This document shows, piece by piece, positions 25,755-34,771 of a DNA stretch of 64,000 nt. Each line of letters starts with the position of its first letter. The first letter of the stretch is position 1. The stretch is from CBDFGE01 sp965247055 (lineage in GTDB: Bacteria > Chloroflexota > Dehalococcoidia > Lucifugimonadales > JAGWBF01), in assembly GCA_965247055.1 (NCBI GenBank), contig CBDFGE010000002.1:1-64000 (forward strand), read 5' to 3'. The notes beneath the pieces are model-generated. The model was not told where the DNA came from, ran no database searches, and was given only the letters and a program-made list of their open reading frames with translations. Position numbers and translations under genes: made by a program.

Positions 25755-26483
25755 ATGATACGGCAGGATGGGACGCACGCCATCGTGGTCCGAGGACTTC
25801 GGAAGAGCTTCGAAGAGTGGCCGGTGTTGTGGGACCTGGACCTCACCGTGGCGTGGGGCGAGTTCCTGGTCATCTTCGGAGCCAACGGCGTGGGGAAGAC
25901 CACCCTGCTCAAGGTCCTCTCCACCCAGGCCAGGCCCGATGGCGGGGAGGTGTGGATCGGTGGGCTGGAACGGGGGCGAAACGCCACGGCCATACGGCGC
26001 ATGGTCGGAGTGGTCGCCCACCGGGGGCTCCTCTACGAGGACCTGACGTGCCGGGAGAACCTGAGCTTCTATGGCCGCATGTTCGGAGTCCCGGACCTGC
26101 GGCGGCGGGAAGAAGAGATGCTAAGGCTGGTGGGTTTGGAGGGTAGAGCACGGCAGAAGGTGCGCACCCTTTCCCATGGCATGCAGAAACGGCTGGCCCT
26201 AGCCAGGGCGATCCTCCACGAGCCCCGCGTACTCCTGCTCGACGAGCCCGAGGCGGGCCTGGACCAGGAAGGACTGGAGATGCTGGGCGGCGTCCTTGAG
26301 CAGTGGAACAGTGGGGGACGTACCGTGGTGATGACCAGCCATAATGTGGAGCAGGGGCTGGCCTGGGGACACCGGGTGGCTATCCTGTCGGAGGGAAAGA
26401 TCGCCTTCGAGCAGGCGAGGCGCTCGCTGGATGTGGCGGGGTTCAGGGGCACCTACCGGCAGTACCTAGGGGTGGCACCTTGA
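25755..26483 (+). CDS. ccmA: Heme exporter ATPase CcmA
   Basis: About 242 residues. ABC ATPase with Walker A GANGVGKTTLL, signature LSHGMQKR, Walker B VLLLDEPEAGLD and switch His in MTSHN. It powers release of heme from CcmE in cytochrome c maturation. The ATG at 25755 is chosen because the extension upstream overlaps the opposite gene's start. It overlaps ccmB by 4 bp and heads a ccmA-B-C-D-E series. Confidence 0.88.
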   Translation: MIRQDGTHAIVVRGLRKSFEEWPVLWDLDLTVAWGEFLVIFGANGVGKTTLLKVLSTQARPDGGEVWIGGLERGRNATAIRRMVGVVAHRGLLYEDLTCRENLSFYGRMFGVPDLRRREEEMLRLVGLEGRARQKVRTLSHGMQKRLALARAILHEPRVLLLDEPEAGLDQEGLEMLGGVLEQWNSGGRTVVMTSHNVEQGLAWGHRVAILSEGKIAFEQARRSLDVAGFRGTYRQYLGVAP

Positions 26484-27154
26484 GGGAGTTTCTCCGCCCC
26501 GTGGTAGTGGTCGCCTGGAAGGATATACTGCTGGAGATCAGGACCCGGGATATAGTCGTCTCTGGGCTGGTGTTTGCTTTCCTGGTAGTGGTGGTGTTCA
26601 ACTTCGCCCTGGACGTCACACCCCAAGCTGTGGACCGCCTGGCGCCGGGCATGCTGTGGGTTGCCTTCGCCTTTGCCGGTGTGTTGGCGATGAACCGGGC
26701 ATTCGTGCTGGAAAAGGACCGGGGGAGCCTGGAGGGTCTTCTGCTGACCCCGGTGAGCAGGGACTCCATCTATTTCGGAAAGCTGGTGAGCACGTTCCTG
26801 TTCATGCTAGTGGTGGAGGCCGCCCTCCTGCCCGTATTCGGTGTGCTCTTTAACTTCTCCGCCTTCTCGGTGGGTCTCATCCTGGCCATTTTGCTGGCCA
26901 CCCTGGGATTCGCCACGGTGGGGACCCTATTCTCGGCCATCGCCGTCCATACCCGCTCCAGGGAGATCATGCTGCCGGTGCTCTTCCTGCCCATAATTGT
27001 GCCCGTGATCATCGCAGCTGTGGAGTCCTCGGCGGGTTCGATAGGCGGTAGTAGCTCGGTGAGCGTCGCACGATGGCTGGGACTCATCGCCGTCTTCGAC
27101 GTGGTCTTCCTGGCGGTCTGCCCGTGGGTATTCGGTCTGGTCGTGGAGGAGTAG
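26480..27154 (+). CDS. ccmB: Heme exporter membrane subunit CcmB
   Basis: A 224-residue membrane protein with about six hydrophobic helices, including VVSGLVFAFLVVVVFNFALD and a C-terminal WLGLIAVFDVVFLAV. The FVLEKDRGSLEGLLLTPVSR loop is characteristic of CcmB. TTG start overlapping the ccmA stop (TTGA). Partner of CcmA and CcmC in loading heme onto CcmE. Confidence 0.88.
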   Translation: MREFLRPVVVVAWKDILLEIRTRDIVVSGLVFAFLVVVVFNFALDVTPQAVDRLAPGMLWVAFAFAGVLAMNRAFVLEKDRGSLEGLLLTPVSRDSIYFGKLVSTFLFMLVVEAALLPVFGVLFNFSAFSVGLILAILLATLGFATVGTLFSAIAVHTRSREIMLPVLFLPIIVPVIIAAVESSAGSIGGSSSVSVARWLGLIAVFDVVFLAVCPWVFGLVVEE

Positions 27155-27158
27155 GAGC

Positions 27159-27941
27159 TTGGAGAGGCCCGTCTTCGAGGGAACCGGGAGCGCCCCAATC
27201 GGAGGGCTGATAGGCCGGCGCAAGATCGGGGCCAAGGCGGCGGTCTCGGTTATGGGGGCTGCGTTTCTGCCACTGGTCGCCGCTCTCATGGTGGCCGACC
27301 TTTACCTCATCTTCATCTGGGCGCCCGTAGCCACCTCGGAGCACCGCTTCAATTTGCAGCGCATATTCTACTTCCACGTGCCCATCGCTTGGATCGCTCT
27401 CCTTGCCTTCGCGGTAGTGTTCGCTGGTAGCGTTCTTTACCTGTGGAAGAGGAACGCACGGTGGGATGCCCTGGCCCATTCGGCGGCAGAGATCGGTATG
27501 ATTTTCGCCACCCTCGTCCTGATCACCGGCTCGCTGTGGGCCAAGGGTATCTGGGACCGGTGGTGGACATGGGAGCCACGGCTGACTACCATGTTAATTC
27601 TCTGGCTGATCTATGTGGCCTACCTTATGCTCAGAGGCTACGCATCCAACCCTACCCAGGGGGCCCGATTTTCCGCGGTGCTGGGCATCATAGGATTTAT
27701 CGACGTTCCCATTGTCTACTTCGCCGCCAACTGGTGGCGGGGGCTTCATCCCCAGGTGGTAACGGGACCGCTAGCGGAGTCCGGGAGCCTTGACTCCTCG
27801 ATGCGGGGCGTCTTGTGGTTCTCCATGATCACCTTCACCATCCTCTTCGTTTATCTCCTCCGGGAGAGGGTGGCTCTTAGAACGATGGAAGATGCCATCA
27901 GGAGGTTAAGGAATTCGGTGAGAGGCGCCCAAAGATATTGA
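27159..27941 (+). CDS. ccmC: Cytochrome c maturation protein CcmC
   Basis: A 260-residue membrane protein with six helices. The tryptophan-rich heme-handling loop WDRWWTWEPRLTTMLILW (about 131-148) is clear, with a conserved His before it (FYFHVPIAW) and another after (GLHPQV). It presents heme to CcmE. TTG start, 4 bp after ccmB. Confidence 0.92.
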   Translation: MERPVFEGTGSAPIGGLIGRRKIGAKAAVSVMGAAFLPLVAALMVADLYLIFIWAPVATSEHRFNLQRIFYFHVPIAWIALLAFAVVFAGSVLYLWKRNARWDALAHSAAEIGMIFATLVLITGSLWAKGIWDRWWTWEPRLTTMLILWLIYVAYLMLRGYASNPTQGARFSAVLGIIGFIDVPIVYFAANWWRGLHPQVVTGPLAESGSLDSSMRGVLWFSMITFTILFVYLLRERVALRTMEDAIRRLRNSVRGAQRY

Positions 27942-27959
27942 ACTTCAGGCGGTGAGGCG

Positions 27960-28133
27960 ATGCCCTCCGAGAATTTGCCCTATCTTTTCGCAGTCTACGC
28001 TGTCACCTGGGCAGTCTTCTTTGTGTACGTGTTTTTCGTCGCAAGGAAGCAACGCGAGATGCAGCGGGAGATACAGGAGCTGAAGCAAGCCCTGGCCCTC
28101 AGGGAGGACTCCGGTGGCCCTCCTCATACGTAA
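27960..28133 (+). CDS. ccmD: CcmD-like small membrane protein
   Basis: 57 residues from the ATG at 27960: one transmembrane helix (YLFAVYAVTWAVFFVYVFFV) followed by a basic, helical tail (ARKQREMQREIQELKQAL). Size, topology and position between ccmC and ccmE fit CcmD, which stabilises the CcmABC-CcmE complex. Confidence 0.8.
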   Translation: MPSENLPYLFAVYAVTWAVFFVYVFFVARKQREMQREIQELKQALALREDSGGPPHT

Positions 28134-28210
28134 TACCATTGAAACCACCGGCCTGGAAGTGTATAGTTAGCCACTGAGCAGGCACCCATTGCTGATCCGC
28201 CGGACGGAGC

Positions 28211-28669
28211 ATGCTAGAAGACCAGCAACAACCACCGGGCGAGCTTGAGCCAGCTGCCAGCCGGGTTTTCAACAACAAGACCCGGCTTCTGGTCGTTGGG
28301 GTCGTGATCTTTCTGGCGTTGGGCTATCTGGTGTACGCCGCGTTCCCTGGCAGCACCTTGTACTACGTGACGGTGAACGAGTTCCTGGCCGACGAGCAGA
28401 ACTTGGATGGAAGGAGCCTGAGGGTGGTTGGAAAGCTGGTCCCGGATTCCTTCCAGCGGGTCCCCGGCACCACTCGGGCCAACTTCACCTTGACCGAAGA
28501 AGGCAAGGTGCTGCAGGGCTCCTACGTTGGGGTACTCCCAGACCTGTTTTTTAATCCCCACTCGGACGTAGTGCTCGAAGGGAGCTACGGCGAAGGTAAT
28601 GTGTTTAATGCGAGCACGGTCATCGTGAAGTGCCCGTCCAAGTATCAGGCCCTGAGGGAGGATGCTTGA
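28211..28669 (+). CDS. ccmE: Heme chaperone CcmE, CXXXY variant
   Basis: A 152-residue protein: one N-terminal membrane helix (about 24-44), then an OB-fold (RVVGKLVPDSF ... VVLEGSYGEGNVF). In classical CcmE the heme-binding residue is the His of HxxxY; here the site reads VIVKCPSKYQ, a CxxxY motif, as in archaeal and some sulfate-reducer CcmE proteins. The tail after it is short. ccmF/ccmH are not in the window. Confidence 0.88.
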   Translation: MLEDQQQPPGELEPAASRVFNNKTRLLVVGVVIFLALGYLVYAAFPGSTLYYVTVNEFLADEQNLDGRSLRVVGKLVPDSFQRVPGTTRANFTLTEEGKVLQGSYVGVLPDLFFNPHSDVVLEGSYGEGNVFNASTVIVKCPSKYQALREDA

Positions 28670-28792
28670 GGGTTCCCTGCTCCATGGGGGTCGGCCCTTG
28701 CCCGATTGGTTGGGCAGGTCCCGGGTGGGGGCGCCATGTCATCTACCGGAGACAGAAGGGGGCTCGGCGACTCTGCGCTGGGACCGACCTAG

Positions 28793-29131
28793 CTACGATT
28801 CTCTTCGCCCGGACCCCTCTTGGCGTAATCGCTCCATAATGGACTGGTTAAGCGTCGGTGGAAACTCCGGCCTGGACATCCTGGGGAGCATGCGTATCAC
28901 TGAAGCGAGGCCGTCCACGAAGCTCTGGCACGGGGCGCAGCCGGAAACGTGGGCTCGGAACTTTTCCAGTCGCGATGGCGGAAGCTCGCCCTCGATGTAT
29001 TCGGAAGAGAGCTTCCGGACTTCAGCGCAATCCAGGTCCTTCTTCCGGAACAGGTGTGTAATTAGGTGCAAAGGGGACATGTCTCTTTCTCCCAGAGCCA
29101 TTCTATTCCAACGCCGCGGGAAGAGCAACAT
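28793..29131 (-). CDS. Putative zinc-binding anti-sigma factor
   Basis: About 112 residues (start uncertain; ATGs at 29131, 29098 and 29077). The core DCAEVRKLSSEYIEGELPPS then FRAHVSGCAPCQSFVDGL is the HxxxCxxC zinc anti-sigma (ZAS) domain. No transmembrane helix, so it would be cytoplasmic and redox- or metal-responsive. It is divergent from the ECF sigma gene rather than downstream of it, 41 bp apart, so the pair would share a control region. Confidence 0.7.
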   Translation of the reverse strand: MLLFPRRWNRMALGERDMSPLHLITHLFRKKDLDCAEVRKLSSEYIEGELPPSRLEKFRAHVSGCAPCQSFVDGLASVIRMLPRMSRPEFPPTLNQSIMERLRQEGSGRRES

Positions 29132-29172
29132 CTGGCGTCGCGTCTTCTGAACCTCCTCAGTTAGTTAGATGC

Positions 29173-29745
29173 ATGTTGGGCGAAAAGGTTGCGGGGATGC
29201 CGGATCAAAGCGGGGCTATGGGAAGCAAGACTGACCAGGACTTCGAGCGGATTGTAGAGGAGCAGAGCGGCTTCGTATACAACGTCGCGTATCGAATACT
29301 GGGTAACCAGCCCGACGCCGAGGACGCTGTTCAGGAGACCTTTCTCTCTGCCTACAGGAATTTCCACAAATTCAGGGGAGCGTCGGCGGTCAGCACCTGG
29401 CTGTACCGGATAGCCGTGAATTCCAGTCTAATGAAATTCCGGAAGGAGCGGCGCAGGGACTTCCTCACCTAGACGGGTTACGACGACACCCGGCTGGTGA
29501 GCTGGACGGAGGGGCCGGAGGGTGCCGCCCTCAACGCCGAGCTGAGGGAGAAGCTGGAAGAAGGGCTGGCCCTGCTGCCGCCCCAGCTTCGCGCGGCTGT
29601 GGTCCTGAGGGATGTACAGGGGTTGTCCAACGAAGAGGCGGCGGAGGTACTTCAGACCTCCATCCCATCCCTCAAATCAAAGCTACATCGGGGTAGGGTC
29701 CTTCTGAGGAAACACCTGGACAGTTATGCCTGGCAGAAACGGTAG
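29173..29745 (+). pseudogene. ECF sigma factor with in-frame amber codon
   Basis: The same frame runs before and after a single TAG at 29470-29472. Region 2 (FVYNVAYRILGNQPDAEDAV to TWLYRIAVNSSLMKFRKERR) lies before the stop, and region 4 (LPPQLRAAVVLRDVQGLSNE then EVLQTSIPSLKSKLHRGR) after it. The stop falls in the variable linker, where E, Q or K would need one substitution. Without suppression only a region-2 fragment of about 99 residues is made. Either a recent pseudogene, a sequence error, or a rare readthrough. Confidence 0.8.
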
Positions 29746-29801
29746 CTCGCCTCGCCAGAGGGGTTAGCTGGACTAGGTGCGGACGTGGCGAAGCCCGGGG
29801 C

Positions 29802-30668
29802 CTACAGCTTGAACGAGTCTATTATCGCTTCGATGGACCTGTGCCGGGCCTTCCGGTGCAACGCCTCCAACCGCTCGTCGAAGGGCTCGCGGCTGGTGTC
29901 CCGGTAGACCACCCCTACGGGCAGCCCTCCGGCGAGAACTACGTCGTGGGCGGCCTTGCGGTCGGACGGGTCGTGGTCCGCGGGTATATTCCAAATGGTG
30001 GGCTCGATCCCCTTCTTGGGGTTACCCTTGATGGTCTCATAGGTGTCGTTATAGGTAGTACAGGGCGACTGCACGTGGACAATGGCGAACCCCTTGTGGT
30101 CCATGCCTTCACCTATAAGCCTGCCCAGGACACGGGGTTGGCTGGAGAACCCGGAGGCCATGAAGGAGACCCCCAGAGTCAGGTAAAGCTCCAGGGGATT
30201 TATGGAGTTCTCTATCTTGCCATAGGGCGTAGAGGTGGTGGTCTGTCCTAAATCCGTGGTCGGAGAGCTCTGCCCCTTGGTCAGGCCGTAGACGCCGTTG
30301 TCCATGACTACTGCGCAGACGTCCAGGTTCCGGGCAGCCTGAGGTCCCAGGTGTTCGGCGCCGATGCTGAGGAAGTCGCCGTCCCCGGCTACGACGACCA
30401 CGTTCAGGTCCGGCCGTGCCATTTTGACGCCCATGGCTATGGGGAGGGACCTCCCGTGAATTCCATGGAACCCGTAGGGCTGAGGGCCCTCCAGAAGGTG
30501 CACCAGGTTGCCGGAGCATCCGATTCCCGCTACCACCACGTTGTTCTCCATGGGAATCTCTGTCCGCTGCGTGTGCTCCGCCATCGCGAACTCCAGGGCG
30601 CGGCGGACCCCGAAGTCGCCACATCCTGGGCACCACGTGAAATCGTATTCAGGGTTGGTCGCGCTCAT
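29802..30668 (-). CDS. korB: 2-oxoacid:ferredoxin oxidoreductase, beta subunit
   Basis: A 288-residue thiamine diphosphate-binding subunit. WCPGCGDFGVRRAL (about 12-25) and GIGCSGNL carry the Cys ligands for a 4Fe-4S cluster; GDGDFLSIGAEHLGPQA to MDNGVYGLTKGQSSPT (about 95-136) is the TPP/Mg motif. It catalyses CoA- and ferredoxin-dependent oxidation of a 2-oxoacid, most likely 2-oxoglutarate, but pyruvate is possible. Overlaps korA by ATGA. Confidence 0.92.
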   Translation of the reverse strand: MSATNPEYDFTWCPGCGDFGVRRALEFAMAEHTQRTEIPMENNVVVAGIGCSGNLVHLLEGPQPYGFHGIHGRSLPIAMGVKMARPDLNVVVVAGDGDFLSIGAEHLGPQAARNLDVCAVVMDNGVYGLTKGQSSPTTDLGQTTTSTPYGKIENSINPLELYLTLGVSFMASGFSSQPRVLGRLIGEGMDHKGFAIVHVQSPCTTYNDTYETIKGNPKKGIEPTIWNIPADHDPSDRKAAHDVVLAGGLPVGVVYRDTSREPFDERLEALHRKARHRSIEAIIDSFKL

Positions 30669-32365
30669 GCCTTTACCATACCTCTACTTTGAGTCCGCAC
30701 GATCTCAGTGATGGTGGCTACAAGGTTCCCGACCTTGAAGGGCAAGCCGGTGTACTGGGTTATGGACTCAGTCCGGACTCCTTGGGATCGCAAGATACTC
30801 GCGAACTGGCCCTGGTAGTTAAGCTCTGGTACTATCACCAATTCCTTTTGCTGTAGCTCCTCGAGCAGCCTGGCAGGCAGGGGGTGGAGGAACATGGTGA
30901 AATACCACCCAAGCCGTTGCCCCTGCATCCGCAGCCTGTCGTAGGCCTCTCTCGTGGGCCCTTTGGAACCACCCCAGGTCATCACAGCTATCGGCTCCGC
31001 CTGGTTTTCCGCCTCGTAAGCGCCGTCCTCCAAGAACTTGAGCTTGCCGAAACGGCGCTGGGTCATCTGGACGTGGCGGCTGGGCAGGTGGGTTGTGTCC
31101 CCGATGGCGTCGTGCTCGCTGCCGTTGGCCGCGTAGGCACCTGGGTGGCCCGGTACGGGCATGGGCGATAGGTCGGAGCCTTCGTAGCGCCGATATCCGT
31201 TAACACCCTGGTAGACCTTCCGGTCCTCAACCGCCAGTGTTGATAGGTCTGGCTTGGGGATATTCTGGGCCCGTTCCGCCATGGACATGTCGCTCATCAG
31301 CACCACCGGGCCCTGGTACCGCTCCGCCCAGTTGAAAGCCATGGTCGCGGCGTAGAAACACTCCTCCACGGAGCCCGGCGCGATGATGGGCAGGGCCACG
31401 TCCCCGTGGGCGGGATGCAGGCACGACAACAGGTCAGATTGCTCAGTTTTGGTCGGCAGGCCGGTGGCCGGCCCGCCCCTCTGCACGTCCACTACCACCA
31501 CCGGTATCTCCGCCATCCATCCCAGGCCAAGGCCTTCGCTCATCAGCGAGAACCCAGGGCCGGCGGTGGCGGTCATCGCTTTCTTGCCGGCGAACCCTGC
31601 TCCCAGGATCGATGTGATGGACTCGATCTCCGAGCTCACCTGGTGGGCGAACTTCCCAGGCCCCACCAGGTTCCTCTCCATGAACACCAGTATGGTGGTC
31701 GCCGGCGAGATGGGGTATCCCACGTAGAAGTCCAAGCCGGCCGCAATGGCCCCCAGTGAAATGGCCTCGTTACCCTTGACGATCACCTGCTGGTATTGGG
31801 GTTTCATTGGAGGGTCCAGCTCCCCCAGGTCGATCTCGCTGGAGGCTGCGTGCTCGTGTCCCAGCCCCAGGGCCTTGATGTTGGCCTCGATTACACTATC
31901 TCGGCCGCTGAACCGCTTCTGGATGAACTCCTCAAAAACTTCGAGGGGCATGTGCACAAGGTGGGCCAAGGAGCCCATTATTACCATGTTCGCCGAGCGG
32001 GCTTCCCCGGTCTGCTTGGCCAGTTCATCGAAGGGGACCGCTATAGCTCGCCTGTCACTGGGGATATCGAAGGCGGAGTCATGGAGGATCACTCCTCCCT
32101 GGCGCACTTCCTCGTTGTGGGCCTCGTAGGCTTCAGCGTTAAAGGCTACCAGCACGTCCAGTTCGTCCCCAGGGCTCAGAACAGGCGCTGTGGAGATACG
32201 AGTCTGGGTCCAGGTGGGCCCTCCCATGATCTGAGACGGAAAGGTGGCAAAGGTCTGGACGTGGTATCCGACGGAGGCAGCTGCTCCGGCCAACATCTCG
32301 GACGCGGTGACCACGCCCTGGCCACCCTCCCCCGCGAACCGTACTACAAGATCCCTGCTCTGCAT
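30665..32365 (-). CDS. korA: 2-oxoacid:acceptor oxidoreductase, fused gamma-alpha subunit
   Basis: About 566 residues from the ATG at 32365 (GGGAGG 3 bp before). The gamma domain (VVRFAGEGGQGVVTASEML, residues 7-25) precedes the alpha domain (YVGYPISPATTILVFME, about 200) as in Kor/Oor enzymes of actinobacteria and Chloroflexota. The pyrimidine-binding and transketolase C-terminal-like domains follow. Together with KorB it can run the oxidative or reductive TCA step. Promoter at 32606-32634. Confidence 0.93.
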   Translation of the reverse strand: MQSRDLVVRFAGEGGQGVVTASEMLAGAAASVGYHVQTFATFPSQIMGGPTWTQTRISTAPVLSPGDELDVLVAFNAEAYEAHNEEVRQGGVILHDSAFDIPSDRRAIAVPFDELAKQTGEARSANMVIMGSLAHLVHMPLEVFEEFIQKRFSGRDSVIEANIKALGLGHEHAASSEIDLGELDPPMKPQYQQVIVKGNEAISLGAIAAGLDFYVGYPISPATTILVFMERNLVGPGKFAHQVSSEIESITSILGAGFAGKKAMTATAGPGFSLMSEGLGLGWMAEIPVVVVDVQRGGPATGLPTKTEQSDLLSCLHPAHGDVALPIIAPGSVEECFYAATMAFNWAERYQGPVVLMSDMSMAERAQNIPKPDLSTLAVEDRKVYQGVNGYRRYEGSDLSPMPVPGHPGAYAANGSEHDAIGDTTHLPSRHVQMTQRRFGKLKFLEDGAYEAENQAEPIAVMTWGGSKGPTREAYDRLRMQGQRLGWYFTMFLHPLPARLLEELQQKELVIVPELNYQGQFASILRSQGVRTESITQYTGLPFKVGNLVATITEIVRTQSRGMVKA

Positions 32366-32605
32366 GTGCCTCCCTTTAGTGGGGGTGTAGAGCCGAGCAT
32401 CCACGTGCTGAGTTATCTTCGTTCCGGCAGGCCGGAAAGGATAAATGCCCTCCGACAAAACTAAGGCCCAGGGCTAAGACTCGTTCTCGCGCCCTTGGCC
32501 TTCTCCTGATGCACTCCCCACACCCAGGGTGGTCTGACAGCCTCATCTGCAGGTGGCGCCTCCCCAACTCCGGAACAACAGCCCGCCCCATAGGGTATAG
32601 ACCTA

Positions 32606-32634
32606 AATATAGCATTGGCCGCGGTTTTTGTCAA
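32606..32634 (-). promoter_or_regulatory. korAB promoter
   Basis: Minus strand TTGACA (32629-32634), 17-bp spacer, TATATT (32606-32611). Leaves a leader of about 235 nt before the korA ATG. Confidence 0.75.
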
Positions 32635-32668
32635 CGAACACGCCTGTACAAGCTAGTCTACACCCCGT

Positions 32669-34435
32669 TCATCTGGCGTAGCGCATGGTGTCGATCCTGA
32701 CCAGGCCGTCGGGTCGCGGTGTCCAGTCGAGGTTCCCGGCGAGGCTGTAGGAGGTGTGGGGGCTCATCCACCAGATTATGGGTAGCTCCTCGCGGAGGGT
32801 GGCCGTCTTCTCCGCCATCTTTCGTACTCGCTCCTCCTCTGCCGAGCCGTTGGCCTCCACCAGCCTCCTTTCTACCTCCGGGTTGCAATAAAAGGAGGCG
32901 TGAAAGGCCTCGCAGGCCAGGAATATCAGGCTGGCGGAGGGATCGAAGAGATCGTTGACATGGGTGAATCCGATGGCTTGTACGGGCTTCTGCGACGGAG
33001 CTGTGGTGCCTGGAGGGCTCCCCCCGCGCGCCCAGAGATCGAGGTAGGTGCGGGCGTCCACAGTCCGGACCTCCGCCCGGAGACCAGCGTTCCTCCAGTA
33101 GCTGGCGATCCCCTCCCACAAGGCATCCTCGACGGCACTTCCCCGCTTCACGTAAAGGGTCAGGGACTGCCCTGCCACGCCCGCCTGGGCAAAGAGGTCC
33201 CGGGCCTCCTCCGTATCGAAGGGAAAGGGCGGGAACTCCTGGCCCGGGCCTAGGGACGCCTGATGAAAGGGTACGCCCCGGCACGTGCCGAATCCCCCGG
33301 TTACTGCCGCTGCCAGCGCGTCGCAGTCCACCGCGACGGCCAGGGCCCTTCGGACCCGCCTGTCGCTGGTCAGGGGGTCGAAGCGAGCGTCCAGCTTGAC
33401 GGCGAAGGTACGAGTGTCCTCGGAGAGGACGAACTTGGGGGCCCGAAATCTATTTTCCAACCCGGTCTGGAACGCCCACTGGGCCTGGTCTGTAGCCACC
33501 ATCGCGGCGCGGCCCGCGGGGTCGCGGTCCCATAGTATGGTGGCTTCCCTGATGGGCGAGACCTCTCCGCGCCAGTAACGCCGGTAAGCACTGAGCAGGA
33601 CGAACTCGCCCTCCACCCAGCGGGAAAGCTGATAGGGGCCGTTGCTGTTGCTCCGGCTGGCGAAGTCGACCGGGTTGCTCCGGGCCCAATCGGGCGCCTG
33701 GAAGTAGGCGTGGGTGATCTGGCTAGGCAGGGCTGGACAGAGGTCGGCGCAGCGGACCTCTATTGTGTGCCTGTCCACGACAGAGGTACTGGTACGCTGG
33801 AAGTACCTGGTGGCGTTGGACACGTTCCTGGGATCCCCCTGCCAGTCGATGGCCCACGCGGCGGCTTCTGCGTCGAAGGGCTCGCCATTGTGGAAGCTCA
33901 CGCCCGGACGCAATGAAAACCGCCACCGGTCGGGGGCGAGGAACTCCCAGCCTTCCGCCAGCTGCGGCTCGAGCTGGCGGGTTGCGAAGTTGAGGAGCAG
34001 CAGGCGGTCGCCCAGCGAGTCGCTGGAGAGATGGCCTTCCAGAGTAGACCTGTCCATTACGTTGAGGTTGGGAGGCTCACCTGGGATGACCAGGGCTATC
34101 CTATCCCGCGCGTCCGCCACGGTAGTAGGCCCGAGGGAGGGAGTCGGTGCAGCCGTGGGCAAAGGTACGGGGATGGAGGTCGTCAAAGGGGTCTTCGTGG
34201 CCGGGGTTGCCGCCGGAGGGGTCGTAGAAGAGTCGGCGGCATGCCCAGGCGTCGGAGCCAGCGCCGCCGTCGGCGCGGAGGTAGGGGTGGCCGGCGCAGC
34301 TTGCAGAGGCGCTTGTTCAGGGGTAGGGGTAAGCGTAGGTGACGGGCTGCTGCGGCAGGACAGCCCGGCCGCGAGGGCGGCCAAGGCCAAAAGGGCCAGA
34401 ATAGCAGATGCTCTCCCGCCCGGCCTTACCCGCAT
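32669..34435 (-). CDS. Family 5 ABC transporter substrate-binding lipoprotein
   Basis: About 588 residues. N-terminal signal with lipobox (LALAALAAGLSC, Cys at about 27), then an 80-residue Pro/Thr/Ala-rich linker that would extend the domain from the membrane. The binding domain has the family-5 signature layout: LAEGWEFLAPDRWRFSLRPG VSFHNGEPFDA, and later DRRVRRALAVAVD. It would bind peptides or other solutes. No permease or ATPase gene lies nearby, so it may be an orphan. Confidence 0.88.
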   Translation of the reverse strand: MRVRPGGRASAILALLALAALAAGLSCRSSPSPTLTPTPEQAPLQAAPATPTSAPTAALAPTPGHAADSSTTPPAATPATKTPLTTSIPVPLPTAAPTPSLGPTTVADARDRIALVIPGEPPNLNVMDRSTLEGHLSSDSLGDRLLLLNFATRQLEPQLAEGWEFLAPDRWRFSLRPGVSFHNGEPFDAEAAAWAIDWQGDPRNVSNATRYFQRTSTSVVDRHTIEVRCADLCPALPSQITHAYFQAPDWARSNPVDFASRSNSNGPYQLSRWVEGEFVLLSAYRRYWRGEVSPIREATILWDRDPAGRAAMVATDQAQWAFQTGLENRFRAPKFVLSEDTRTFAVKLDARFDPLTSDRRVRRALAVAVDCDALAAAVTGGFGTCRGVPFHQASLGPGQEFPPFPFDTEEARDLFAQAGVAGQSLTLYVKRGSAVEDALWEGIASYWRNAGLRAEVRTVDARTYLDLWARGGSPPGTTAPSQKPVQAIGFTHVNDLFDPSASLIFLACEAFHASFYCNPEVERRLVEANGSAEEERVRKMAEKTATLREELPIIWWMSPHTSYSLAGNLDWTPRPDGLVRIDTMRYAR

Positions 34436-34646
34436 CAAGGCCTCCGGGGGCAATGACAATACCTGATCGCCATCGCCGCGAACACGTCACCAATAATAGG
34501 ACTTTCGCCGCCCGGTTGCCACTATCATCGGCGGAGAGGTAGAGGCGGTCCTCTGCGGCTTCGGACTATCGGTGAGCCCTCTTGGGGGAGTGGGCTGGGG
34601 TCGCGAGGGCGGTGCCGGGAGGGTTACGAGTATGGGGCAGCCAGCG

Positions 34647-34754
34647 CTAAGCAGCACCTATGCGACGGAAGCAATCGAAGGATTCCTGCTTCAGGACCCG
34701 GCTCAGCAGTGGAGCGGAGATGTCCTTCTTTGTAATAAAGGCCCTGGCGCCCAC
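34647..34754 (-). pseudogene. 3' part of IS-interrupted response regulator
   Basis: The minus-strand frame GARAFITKKDISAPLLSRVL plus a short tail and TAG is the end of a receiver domain (the conserved Lys of FITKKD). It continues exactly the frame broken at 36068 once the IS and one copy of its CAC duplication are removed. Confidence 0.85.
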
Positions 34755-34771
34755 TCAAGTGGACCCCATGA

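Noticed and set aside
29470..29472. Amber codon in the sigma factor as a pyrrolysine site
   Set aside because: It lies in a variable linker with no Pyl-protein likeness, and no pyl genes are seen; mutation or error explains it.
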